Below, piece by piece: positions 50,284 to 58,213 of a DNA stretch of 64,000 nt. Source of the DNA: Streptomyces sp. NBC_01353 (lineage in GTDB: Bacteria > Actinomycetota > Actinomycetes > Streptomycetales > Streptomycetaceae); the NCBI RefSeq assembly GCF_036237275.1, contig NZ_CP108352.1, positions 2,914,001-2,978,000 on the forward strand. Reading direction: 5' to 3'. A program made the translations under genes and the position numbers. Numbering within the stretch: the first letter of the stretch is position 1; each line of letters opens with the position of its first letter. Below the pieces are notes generated by a model, which worked only from the letters and a program-made list of their open reading frames with translations, had not been told where the DNA came from and made no database searches.

Positions 50284-51923
50284 CCGCCGCCGACACCTAC
50301 CGCGCCGCCGGCTGGTGGCGGGACGAGACCGTCCTGCACGATCTGCGCCACTGGGCCCGTGAGCAGCCGGACAAGCCGGCTCTGGTCTGTTACCAGGGCG
50401 CCGATCAGGAGACCTTGACCTATGCCGAGCTGGCCCGGCGGGTCGACCGGCTCGCGGTCGGTCTGCTCCGTCTCGGGGTCCGCCGCGGCGATGTGGTGAC
50501 CCTGCAGATACCCAACTCCTGGGAGCTGGTGGCGCTCTGTCTTGCCGCCGCCCGGGTCGGCGCGATCGCGGGCCCGGTGGTTCCGGTGATGCGCCGGCGC
50601 GAGGTGGAGTTCATGACCCGGCTCACCGCGAGCCCGGTCTACATCGCCGCCGCCGAGGTGCGCGGATTCTCCTACGGGGAGATGAGCGCCGAGATCGCCG
50701 AGGCCGTGCCGACCCTGCGCCACCGGGTGCTGCTCGGCGCCGGGACCGGTGACATCGAGGCCGGCGCGCTGGACTTCGTACGCGATCTGTACGAGCCCGA
50801 GCCGGACCCGGAGCTGCTCGCCTCCCTCGACACGATCGAGGCCGGGCCGGACGACGCCGCCCAGATCATGTTCACCTCCGGGACCACCGGCGAGCCCAAG
50901 GGTGTGCTGCACAGCCACAACACGCTGTACTCGATGAACAAGGCGCAGGCCGACGTGCTCGGTCTGACCGGGTCCGAGGTCACCGCGATGGGGTCGCCGA
51001 CCACCCATCAGGCCGGGTTCACCTGGAACTTCGTGATGCCGCTGCTGCTCGGCGCGACCGCCGTGCAGGTGGACCGCTGGGATCCGCGGCAGATGCTGCG
51101 GACGCTCCAGGAGCAGCGGGTGACCTTCTTCATGGGCGCCCCGACCTTCCTCTCCGACCTGATCTACGCCCAGCGCGAGACGCCGCACGACCTGTCGGCG
51201 CTGCGCAGCTTCGCCACCGGCAGCGCTCCGATAGCGCCGCTGCTCGTGGAGGACGCGCGCGAGGTGCTCGGCTGCCGGCTGTACGCGCTGTGGGGCATGA
51301 CGGAGAACGGCTGTGTCACCGTCACCCGCCCCGAGCAGCCGCCGCTGCGCGCCGCCGAGAGCGACGGCACCACCGTGCCCGGCATGGAGGTCCGGATCGT
51401 CGACAAGGACGGCGAGCCGGTGGCGCCGGGCACCGCCGGACATCTCCAGGTGCGAGGGTCCGCCCAGTGCCTGGGCTACTTCCGGCGCCAGGACGTGTAC
51501 GACGCCTCGGTGACCGCCGACGGCTGGTTCGACACCGGCGATCTCGCCCGGGCCGACGGCCACGGCGGGATACGGATCACGGGCCGGGTCAAGGACGTGA
51601 TCATGCGGGGCGCCGAGAACATCCCGGTGGTGGAGGTCGAGGCGGCCCTGCTGCGCCACCCCGTGGTCAAGGACGTCGCCGTGGTCGGCTACCCGGACCG
51701 GCGACTCGGCGAGCGCGCCTGCGCGTTCCTCGTGACCACCGGCGCCGCCGCCCCCGACCTGGAGGGCGTGCGCAGCCACCTCGCCGGGCTCGGCATGGCG
51801 CGTACGTACTGGCCCGAGCGGCTGGAACTCGTGTCGGCGCTGCCGAGGACACCCTCCGGAAAGATCCAGAAATTCGCTCTGCGGGACCGGCTCCGGGCCC
51901 AGGAAGGACGCACGGCCTCATGA
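50280..51923 (+). CDS. AMP-forming acyl-CoA/acyl-carrier ligase
   Basis: A 547-residue ANL-superfamily enzyme. Motifs are MFTSGTTGEPKGVLHSHN (ATP loop), YALWGMTENG, GWFDTGDLARADGHGGIRIT and the catalytic Lys in PRTPSGKIQKF. It resembles medium-chain or cyclohexanecarboxylate-type CoA ligases. The TTG at 50280 overlaps the preceding stop. An acyl-CoA dehydrogenase gene follows with an ATGA overlap, so the ligase product is probably an acyl thioester that is then desaturated. Whether this acid is the carrier-derived amino acid or a separate acyl group cannot be decided here. Confidence 0.9.
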   Translation: MTAADTYRAAGWWRDETVLHDLRHWAREQPDKPALVCYQGADQETLTYAELARRVDRLAVGLLRLGVRRGDVVTLQIPNSWELVALCLAAARVGAIAGPVVPVMRRREVEFMTRLTASPVYIAAAEVRGFSYGEMSAEIAEAVPTLRHRVLLGAGTGDIEAGALDFVRDLYEPEPDPELLASLDTIEAGPDDAAQIMFTSGTTGEPKGVLHSHNTLYSMNKAQADVLGLTGSEVTAMGSPTTHQAGFTWNFVMPLLLGATAVQVDRWDPRQMLRTLQEQRVTFFMGAPTFLSDLIYAQRETPHDLSALRSFATGSAPIAPLLVEDAREVLGCRLYALWGMTENGCVTVTRPEQPPLRAAESDGTTVPGMEVRIVDKDGEPVAPGTAGHLQVRGSAQCLGYFRRQDVYDASVTADGWFDTGDLARADGHGGIRITGRVKDVIMRGAENIPVVEVEAALLRHPVVKDVAVVGYPDRRLGERACAFLVTTGAAAPDLEGVRSHLAGLGMARTYWPERLELVSALPRTPSGKIQKFALRDRLRAQEGRTAS

Positions 51924-53065
51924 ACTACGCCTTCACCGCGCGGCAGGACGAACTGGCCAAGCGCATAGAGGAGTTCGCCGGCGAGAAGATCGCCCCGTAC
52001 CGTCGGGAGAACGACCGGCGCGGCGCGTACCGCCCGGGTCTGATCGAGGACATGGCCGCGGCCGGTCTGTTCGCGCTGCGGGTGCCCGAGGAGTACGGCG
52101 GGCAGGGGCTCGACGCGGTCAGCGCGGGCATCGCGCTCGAGAAGCTGGCGGCGGCCGATCTGTCCGTGTGCTTCCCCGTACTCAACGCCGCGCTCATCGG
52201 CGGCGTCCTGGCCGCCAACGGGAGCCCGGAGCAGTTGGAGCGCTGGCTGCCGCCGATCGCCCGCGGCGAGGCCGTGGTCGCGCTCGCGCTGACCGAGGCC
52301 GGGCACGGGACGGACGCGGCGGGCATCGAGATGCGCGCCGAGCCCGACGGCGACGGCTGGCTGCTCTCCGGCGAGAAGACCTCGATCATGGTCACCGCGT
52401 ACGCCAGCCACGCGCTGGTCTTCGCCCGGACGGGCGGCGAGGGCGCGCACGGCATCAGCGCGTTCTACACCCGGCTCGACGGCGACCGGGTCCGCAAGGA
52501 GCCGCTGACCGACCTCGGCTGCCGCTCCGGCGGTCGCGGCCGGATCGTCTTCGACGGACTGCGGGTCGGGCCCGAGGACCTGGTCGGGACGCCCGGCGGG
52601 GGCTTCGGCGCGGTGATGCGCGGCTTCGGGGTCTCCCGGGCGTACATCGCGCTCATGGCGATCGCCGTCGGGGACGCCGCCCTCGCGGAGGCGTATGCGC
52701 ACGCGACCGGGCGCACCGCCTTCGGGCAGCCGATCAGCCGCTTCCAGTCGGTGGTGTTCCCGCTCGTCGAGCACACCACGCTGCTGCACGCGGCCCGGCT
52801 GGTCTCCTTCGAGGCGCTGTGGAAGGCGGACCGGGGCGAGGATCCCCGTATCCCGTCGAACATGGCCAAGTGGTGGGCGCCGAAGGCGGCCGTGGAGGCG
52901 GTGCACCAGGCACTGCTGACCATGGGCCACCAGGGGTGGAGCGAGGACGGCCCGGTCGCCCAACGGCTGCGTGACGTCATCGGCCTCCAGCTCGCGGACG
53001 GCACCGCGGCGGCCACCAAGCTGACCGTGGCCCGGATGCTGCTCGGCAGGGAGTACGCGCCGTGA
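51920..53065 (+). CDS. Acyl-CoA dehydrogenase family protein
   Basis: A 381-residue flavoprotein. Family motifs are ALALTEAGHGTDAAGIEMRA (FAD/substrate loop), GWLLSGEKTSIMVTAYASHA, TAFGQPISRFQSV and ending with QLADGTAAATKLTVARMLLG. In many family members a Glu near residue 365 is the base; here the region reads VIGLQLADGTAA, so the base position is not obvious. It should oxidise the thioester made by the preceding ligase to an alpha,beta-unsaturated one. It closes the rightward lysW operon; the next gene is convergent. Confidence 0.9.
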   Translation: MNYAFTARQDELAKRIEEFAGEKIAPYRRENDRRGAYRPGLIEDMAAAGLFALRVPEEYGGQGLDAVSAGIALEKLAAADLSVCFPVLNAALIGGVLAANGSPEQLERWLPPIARGEAVVALALTEAGHGTDAAGIEMRAEPDGDGWLLSGEKTSIMVTAYASHALVFARTGGEGAHGISAFYTRLDGDRVRKEPLTDLGCRSGGRGRIVFDGLRVGPEDLVGTPGGGFGAVMRGFGVSRAYIALMAIAVGDAALAEAYAHATGRTAFGQPISRFQSVVFPLVEHTTLLHAARLVSFEALWKADRGEDPRIPSNMAKWWAPKAAVEAVHQALLTMGHQGWSEDGPVAQRLRDVIGLQLADGTAAATKLTVARMLLGREYAP

Positions 53066-53139
53066 CCGCCCCGGTGGCCGAGAGTCCGGTCGGCGCGTTA
53101 CGACCGGCGGACGCCGTACGGTCCGTGGCCGCGCTGCTG

Positions 53140-53730
53140 TCAGCGGGCGCCGGCCGGGGTGCGCAGCCCCTGACGGTAGGTCTGCATCTTGGAGCGCGTG
53201 CCGCAGACGGCCATGGAGCACCAGCGGCCGCTGCGGTTGCGGGCCCGGTCGTAGAAGGCCCACTCGCAGCGGTGCTCGTGACAGGCCTTCAGGCGCTGCC
53301 AGGAGCCGTCGCCGGCGGCCTCGACGACGATCGCCAGGATCTGACCGATCATGCCCCGGGTGCCGGTGCCACCGGGGAGCAGGCCGGGGACGCCTTCGGC
53401 GTCGAAGGCCAGGACCAACGGGCAGTCGGCGGCGATGCGTTCGACGACGGCGCGGGCCGCCGGGTCGGCGTCGGCTCCGTTGTTCTCCCGCATGAGGGCG
53501 CGCAGCGCCTCCCGGACCTCGACCGCCTCGACGCGGTCGGGCTCGGAGGGGGCGAGGGCTCCCGCGGGGAAGCCCTGCCGCTCCATCCACCGCGTCAGCC
53601 CCGCGACGGACGTGAACTCGTCCGGCCCGAACTCGACATTGACGCTGTTGACGAAGGACTGCACCAGAGCGAGCCGGCCGGGGGCCACCTCACGGTCGCC
53701 CGGCTGTCGCACGCGCTTGGGTTCCGTCAT
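53140..53730 (-). CDS. CGNR zinc-finger regulator-like protein
   Basis: A 196-residue protein from ATG 53728-53730. The N-terminal part (FVNSVNVEFGPDEFTSVAGL, then EVREALRALMREN) is the stress-response-type domain that precedes CGNR fingers. The C-terminal finger has CHEHRCEWAFYDRARNRSGRW, then CSMAVCGTRSKMQTYRQ, where CGTR replaces CGNR. Such proteins are considered DNA- or RNA-binding regulators. The gene is divergent from the DHA2 exporter gene with 74 bases between starts, so it may regulate that exporter. Confidence 0.85.
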   Translation of the reverse strand: MTEPKRVRQPGDREVAPGRLALVQSFVNSVNVEFGPDEFTSVAGLTRWMERQGFPAGALAPSEPDRVEAVEVREALRALMRENNGADADPAARAVVERIAADCPLVLAFDAEGVPGLLPGGTGTRGMIGQILAIVVEAAGDGSWQRLKACHEHRCEWAFYDRARNRSGRWCSMAVCGTRSKMQTYRQGLRTPAGAR

Positions 53731-53804
53731 CCCGCAGACCCTACCGGCCAATCACTTTCGCCGGTATCCCCCGCTCCCGCTTCTCTCCCCGTGAAAGGAA
53801 CATC

Positions 53805-55280
53805 ATGACCAGCTCCACCAGCACGGCCGGGTCCACCCGGCCGCCGCTCGGCCTGCTGTGCGCCGCACAGTTCATGCTCGTCCTCGACTTCGCCATCGTG
53901 AACGTGGCCCTGGGCGCCATGCAGCGTGACCTCGGGTTCACCGCCAGTGGACTGCAGTGGGTCGTCGGCGCGTACGCGCTCTTCTACGGCGGTTTCCTGC
54001 TGCTCGGCGGCCGTGCCGGTGACGTCTTCGGCCGCAAGCGCATGTTCGTGACCGGTCTGGCGGTCTTCACGATCGCCTCGCTCGTCGGCGGTATCGCCAA
54101 CGAGCCCTGGATCCTCGTGCTCGCCCGCGCGGTCCAGGGCCTGTCGGCCGCGGCCGTCTCCCCCGCGGTCCTCGCGATGATCGCCGGCGGCTACCCCGAG
54201 GGCCCCGAGCGCGTGAAGGCGATGGGCGTCTTCGGCGCGGTCTCCTCGGCCGGCTTCACCGGCGGTGTGGTCGCGGGCGGTCTGCTCACCGAGTTCCTCA
54301 CCTGGCGCGCCGTGATGCTCGTCAACGTCCCGGTCGGCATCCTGCTCGTCGCCCTGGCCGCCCGCCGGCTCCTGGCCGACCACAAGGGCACCCGCTCCTC
54401 CAAGCTCGACCTGCCCGGCGCGATCCTGGTCACGTCGGCGATGTGCGCCCTCACCTACGGTCTGACCGAGGCCTCCGACGAGGGCTGGGGCGCCACGAGC
54501 GTCCTCGTCTCGCTCGGCGGCGGCGCCGCCCTGCTGATCGCCTTCCTGATCGTCCAGACCCGGGTCTCCGGGCCGCTCGTGCCGCTGTCGATCTTCCGTA
54601 ACCGCGCGCTGTCGGCGGGCAACGGGATCGCGTTCCTGTCCGGTGGCGTGATGTCGGTGTCGACCTTCTTCATCACGATGTACATGCAGCAGGTGCTCGG
54701 CTACTCGGCGCTGCGGGCGAGCATGGGCTTCTTCCCGCAGGCCTTCGTGGTCTTCCTGGCGAGCCTCCCGGTCGTCAAGCTCACCCACAAGCTCGGTGCC
54801 CGCAACGTGCTGATCGCCGGCGGTGTGCTGCTGGCCGCCGGTGCGGCGCTGCTGGCGCAGGTGACCGCGGACAGCTCGTACTGGCTGGGTGTGCTGCCCG
54901 GCGGTGTGCTGATCGGTCTCGGCGTGACGGTGATGATGATCTCCACGGCCATCGCGGGCACCAGCGGTGTCAGCGGACCGCAGATGGGTCTCGCCTCCGG
55001 TCTGTTCAACTCCAGCCGTCAGCTGGGTGTCGGCATCGGCCTCGCGGTCGGTGTCGCCCTCGCCGGCGTGGTGCACGGCGCCAAGGTCGCGACCATCCCG
55101 GTCAGCGGCTTCCAGGGCGCCTTCTGGTTCACGACCGGCCTCTCCGTGGCCATCGTCGTGGTCTCGGTCCTCGGTCTGCGGCGCACCGCCGTGGCCTCGG
55201 CCGCGCACACCGCCCCCGCCGCCGCCCCCTCCGGCGGCGAGAAGAAGGCCACGGTCGGCGCTCCGGCCACGGCGAAGTAG
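53805..55280 (+). CDS. MFS exporter, DHA2 (14-helix) family
   Basis: A 491-residue membrane protein with 14 predicted helices. Motif A is GGRAGDVFGRKR (about 66-77), motif B is in VLARAVQGLSAAAVSPAVLA, and an antiporter motif C-like segment is GAVSSAGFTGGVVAGGLLTE. GAAAGGA precedes no start; the ribosome site is GAAAGGAACATC just before the ATG. DHA2 proteins export small hydrophobic or cationic compounds with protons. Position inside the cluster, divergent from a regulator, makes it the likely product exporter or resistance determinant. A terminator follows. Confidence 0.9.
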   Translation: MTSSTSTAGSTRPPLGLLCAAQFMLVLDFAIVNVALGAMQRDLGFTASGLQWVVGAYALFYGGFLLLGGRAGDVFGRKRMFVTGLAVFTIASLVGGIANEPWILVLARAVQGLSAAAVSPAVLAMIAGGYPEGPERVKAMGVFGAVSSAGFTGGVVAGGLLTEFLTWRAVMLVNVPVGILLVALAARRLLADHKGTRSSKLDLPGAILVTSAMCALTYGLTEASDEGWGATSVLVSLGGGAALLIAFLIVQTRVSGPLVPLSIFRNRALSAGNGIAFLSGGVMSVSTFFITMYMQQVLGYSALRASMGFFPQAFVVFLASLPVVKLTHKLGARNVLIAGGVLLAAGAALLAQVTADSSYWLGVLPGGVLIGLGVTVMMISTAIAGTSGVSGPQMGLASGLFNSSRQLGVGIGLAVGVALAGVVHGAKVATIPVSGFQGAFWFTTGLSVAIVVVSVLGLRRTAVASAAHTAPAAAPSGGEKKATVGAPATAK

Positions 55281-55297
55281 GTCCCAGCTGTTGATTC

Positions 55298-55333
55298 CGG
55301 CGGCCGGCCCCGTGGTGACGGGGCCGGCCGCCG
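55298..55333 (+). terminator. Terminator after the exporter gene
   Basis: CGGCGGCCGGCCCC pairs perfectly with GGGGCCGGCCGCCG over 14 bp with an 8-base loop, 17 bases after the exporter stop. Confidence 0.8.
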
Positions 55334-55353
55334 CATCGTAAGAGGAGCAGACG

Positions 55354-56568
55354 ATGACTCACATACTCGTCGCGGGCGGCGGCATCGGCGGACTCGCCGC
55401 CGCTCTGGCCCAGGCCCGGGCCGGACACCGGGCGACGGTTCTGGAGGGCCGGCCGGAGTTCTCGGAGATCGGTGCGGGAATCCAGCTGGCGCCCAACGCC
55501 TTCCACGCGCTCGGCATCCTGGGGGTGCGCGAGCGGGTGGCCGAGCGGGCCGACTTCATCGACGAACTGCGGTTCCTGGACGGCACGTCGGGGCAGCGGG
55601 TCGCCGCCATGGAGCTGACCGGCGCGTACCGGACCCGGTTCGGCGGTCCGTACGCCGTGGTCCACCGGGGCGATCTGCACCGGGCACTGCTCGACGGCTG
55701 CCGCGAGGCCGGCGTGGAGCTGCTCGCCGGACACCGGGTGGCCGGCTACCGGCAGACCGGTGACCGCGTGACGGCGCTGACCTCGGCCGGGGAGCGGTTC
55801 TCCGCGGACGTGCTGCTCGGTGCCGACGGACTGCGTTCGGCGGTACGGGCCCAGCTCGTCGGCGACGGCGGCCCGCGGATCTCAGGGCACACCATCTACC
55901 GTTCCGTGATCCCGATGGCCGAGGTGCCCGAGGAGCTGCGGTCGAAGGCCGTCACCCTGTGGGCGGGCCCGGGCTGGCACTTCGTGCACTATCCGATCGG
56001 CGGCGGCGCGTTCCTCAACCTCGCGGCCACCCGGGACGACGACGCCCGCGAGGAGATCACCGGGGCTGCCTCGAGCCGTTCGCGGGTCCTGGGCGAGTTC
56101 CCCGGGCTCTGCGAGGAGGCACGGCGTCTGCTGGAGCTCGGCCGGGACTGGCGGATCTGGGTGCTCTGTGACCGCGATCCGATCGACGGGTGGGTGGACG
56201 GCCGGGTGGCGCTGCTCGGGGACGCCGCGCATCCGATGCTCCAGTACGCCGCGCAGGGCGCCTGCATGGCCCTGGAGGACGCGGTGGTCCTGGGCGGGCT
56301 GCTGGGCGCCCGTGAGCCCGCGGACGTACCGCGGTGGCTGGTGGAGTACAACGCGCTGCGGCGGGACCGCACCGCTCGCACCACCCTGACCGCGCGCGAG
56401 CTGGGCGATCAGCTCTACCACGCGGCGGGGGACGAGGTGCCGGTCCGCAACGCGATGCTGGCGGGTCTCTCCCCCGCCGGGTTGCGTGAGGCCGTGGCGT
56501 GGCTGCACGGCTCCACGTCGTTCACCGAGACCCGAGAGCCCGCTCTGGCGCTTGCCGAGGCGGCATGA
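55354..56568 (+). CDS. FAD-dependent aromatic-type monooxygenase
   Basis: A 404-residue class A flavoprotein. It has the GGGIGGLAAALAQARAG dinucleotide fold (about 7-23), the DG motif LLGADGLRSAVRAQL and the GD motif VALLGDAAHPMLQYAAQGAC. This is the layout of salicylate or 3-hydroxybenzoate hydroxylases. It probably hydroxylates an aromatic acid or amine with NAD(P)H and oxygen. The nearby PhzE-like synthase, DAHP synthase and adenylation-carrier protein suggest an anthranilate-type substrate, but this is inference. Its 3' end overlaps the convergent WYL-regulator gene by 47 bases. Confidence 0.9.
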   Translation: MTHILVAGGGIGGLAAALAQARAGHRATVLEGRPEFSEIGAGIQLAPNAFHALGILGVRERVAERADFIDELRFLDGTSGQRVAAMELTGAYRTRFGGPYAVVHRGDLHRALLDGCREAGVELLAGHRVAGYRQTGDRVTALTSAGERFSADVLLGADGLRSAVRAQLVGDGGPRISGHTIYRSVIPMAEVPEELRSKAVTLWAGPGWHFVHYPIGGGAFLNLAATRDDDAREEITGAASSRSRVLGEFPGLCEEARRLLELGRDWRIWVLCDRDPIDGWVDGRVALLGDAAHPMLQYAAQGACMALEDAVVLGGLLGAREPADVPRWLVEYNALRRDRTARTTLTARELGDQLYHAAGDEVPVRNAMLAGLSPAGLREAVAWLHGSTSFTETREPALALAEAA

Positions 56569-57610
56569 CGCGCGGCTCCTCCGGCGCATCCGACGACGAC
56601 CGCCACCCCGCTTCGAGCGAGGGGTGGCGGTCGTCCTCGTTCCGTTGGTCGTCCTCGTCCGTGCTCAACCCCGCGTACCGGGCGGCCAGTTCGGCACCTA
56701 TCCGCGCCAACTCCACCTGTACGGAGACAGGTTCGAGCACCTCGATCAGGCCGCCCCAGCCGGCCAGGTTCCGGGCGACGTCCAGCGGGGTCGGCGAGGC
56801 GAGGCGGATCCGGGCGCGCCCGTCGGCGGCCTCGCCGTCGGCATGGCAGTGGCGGCCGAACCGGTCGCGCAGGACGTTCACGTACCGCGTCTCGACGAGC
56901 ACGGTCGCCCAGGTGCGCGAGCGCTTGCGCTCCACGTCGCCGACGACCTCCTGCCAGGCCGTGGCGAGCGTGAAGTCGTCCGGACGCTCGGCGGTTTCGC
57001 CGGTCTGCTCCGCGGCGCCGATCCGGTCGACCCGGAAGGTGCGCCGCCCTCGCTCGGTACCGGCGATCAGGTACCAGATGTCGTCCTTGTCGACCAGGCC
57101 CCAGGGATCGACGAGCCGCTCGGTCCGTTCCCGGGCGCCGTTGGTGTACGTCAGCCGGACCTTGCGCCGACGGACCACCGCGGTCTGCAGGCGGTCGACC
57201 ATCTCCGGCCGGTCACGGTCGCGCTCACCCCACGGGGTGGGGTCGACCATGGTGGCGTCGGCGGCGGCCTCCGCATCGGCCCGGAAGGTCTGCGGCAGCG
57301 CCCGCAGCAGCTTGTTCAGCGCCGCCTTGGCGTCCCCCGAGGCCGCCGCGGCCGGGCCGACGAGCAGGAACAGCGCCTGGGCCTCGTCGGCCGAAAGGCC
57401 GCTCAGGTCGGTACGCGCCCCACCGACGAGCGACCAGCCGCCGCCGCGGCCCGGTTGCGGATACACCGGGATGCCGGCGGCGGACATCGCCTCCAGGTCA
57501 CGGCGTGCGGTGGCGACGGACACGTCGAGCTCTTTCGCCAGCTCGGCGGCGGTCACCCGGCCCCTGCGCTGCATGAGCAGAAGGGCGGAAACGAGTCGGT
57601 CAGCGCGCAT
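56522..57610 (-). CDS. WYL-domain transcriptional regulator
   Basis: A 362-residue protein. The N-terminal DeoR-like helix-turn-helix is MRADRLVSALLLMQRRGRVT, then LAKELDVSVATARRDLEAM. A WYL domain lies at about 135-240 (RRRKVRLTYTNG, DPWGLVDKDDIWYLIAGTE), followed by the C-terminal extension domain. These proteins sense nucleic-acid or small ligands. The ATG faces away from the VOC gene at 57700, so they are divergent and the regulator may control it. The last part of the gene overlaps a hairpin and the end of the monooxygenase gene, so the last 20 or so residues may be non-native. Confidence 0.9.
   Translation of the reverse strand: MRADRLVSALLLMQRRGRVTAAELAKELDVSVATARRDLEAMSAAGIPVYPQPGRGGGWSLVGGARTDLSGLSADEAQALFLLVGPAAAASGDAKAALNKLLRALPQTFRADAEAAADATMVDPTPWGERDRDRPEMVDRLQTAVVRRRKVRLTYTNGARERTERLVDPWGLVDKDDIWYLIAGTERGRRTFRVDRIGAAEQTGETAERPDDFTLATAWQEVVGDVERKRSRTWATVLVETRYVNVLRDRFGRHCHADGEAADGRARIRLASPTPLDVARNLAGWGGLIEVLEPVSVQVELARIGAELAARYAGLSTDEDDQRNEDDRHPSLEAGWRSSSDAPEEPRVMPPRQAPERALGSR
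56595..56635. terminator. Bidirectional terminator hairpin between convergent genes
   Basis: GACGACCGCCACCCC pairs perfectly with GGGGTGGCGGTCGTC (15 bp, 11-base loop). It is placed just after the monooxygenase stop and inside the last codons of the convergent WYL-regulator gene, so it can serve both. Confidence 0.7.
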
Positions 57611-57699
57611 GTTCCCAGCTTCTCTCGTAAAGTGCTCAGTTGGTGAGCGCTTTAGGTCGGAGGATGGTTACGGATACGGAACGAAGGAAGGAACCACCC

Positions 57700-58107
57700 A
57701 TGCTGCGAGGACTTGCCACCGTCAACTTCTTTGCCGACGACGTGGAAGCAGCCAAGACGTGGTACGCGGAACTGCTGGGCGTCGAGCCGTACTTCGAGCG
57801 CCCGGGCGACGGACAGCCCGCCGCCTACTACGAGTTCAGGATCGGTGACCACCAGACCGAACTCGGCCTCATCGACCGGCGCTACGCCCCGCCGGGTCTG
57901 CCCGACGTCCCCGGCGGCGCGATCGGCCACTGGCACGTCGACGACGTGGAGGGCACCCTCGCCCGGCTGCTCTCGATGGGCGCCACGCTGTACACGCCGC
58001 TGACCGAGTACGGTCCCGGCTTCGTCACCGCGTCCGTGACCGATCCCTTCGGCAACGTCCTGGGCATCATGTACAACGAGCACTATCTGGAGATGCTGGG
58101 CGCCTGA
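57700..58107 (+). CDS. VOC-superfamily protein
   Basis: A 135-residue protein with GAAGGAAGGAACC before its ATG. Two beta-alpha-beta-beta-beta modules are visible: LATVNFFADDVEAAKTWYAE, then YYEFRIGDHQTELGLIDR; and GHWHVDDVEGTLARLLSMGA, then TASVTDPFGNVLGIMYN. The metal-ligand positions are partly kept (His in GHWHV, Glu in YEF). Members are glyoxalases, extradiol dioxygenases or drug-binding resistance proteins; the size fits the last. It is divergent from the WYL regulator gene and probably regulated by it. Confidence 0.85.
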   Translation: MLRGLATVNFFADDVEAAKTWYAELLGVEPYFERPGDGQPAAYYEFRIGDHQTELGLIDRRYAPPGLPDVPGGAIGHWHVDDVEGTLARLLSMGATLYTPLTEYGPGFVTASVTDPFGNVLGIMYNEHYLEMLGA

Positions 58108-58142
58108 CGCGCCCTCCCGGTCTCGGCGCTCGCACCGCGGAT

Positions 58143-58183
58143 ACGACGGTGGCCCCCACGCGGGACGTGGGGGCCACCGTCGT
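58143..58183. terminator. Bidirectional terminator between the VOC and adenylation genes
   Basis: ACGACGGTGGCCCCCACG pairs perfectly with its complement (18 bp) around CGGGA. The genes on both sides converge on it. Confidence 0.9.
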
Positions 58184-58213
58184 CCGCCGGCCGCTCGGGC
58201 CGGCCGGGCCGGG

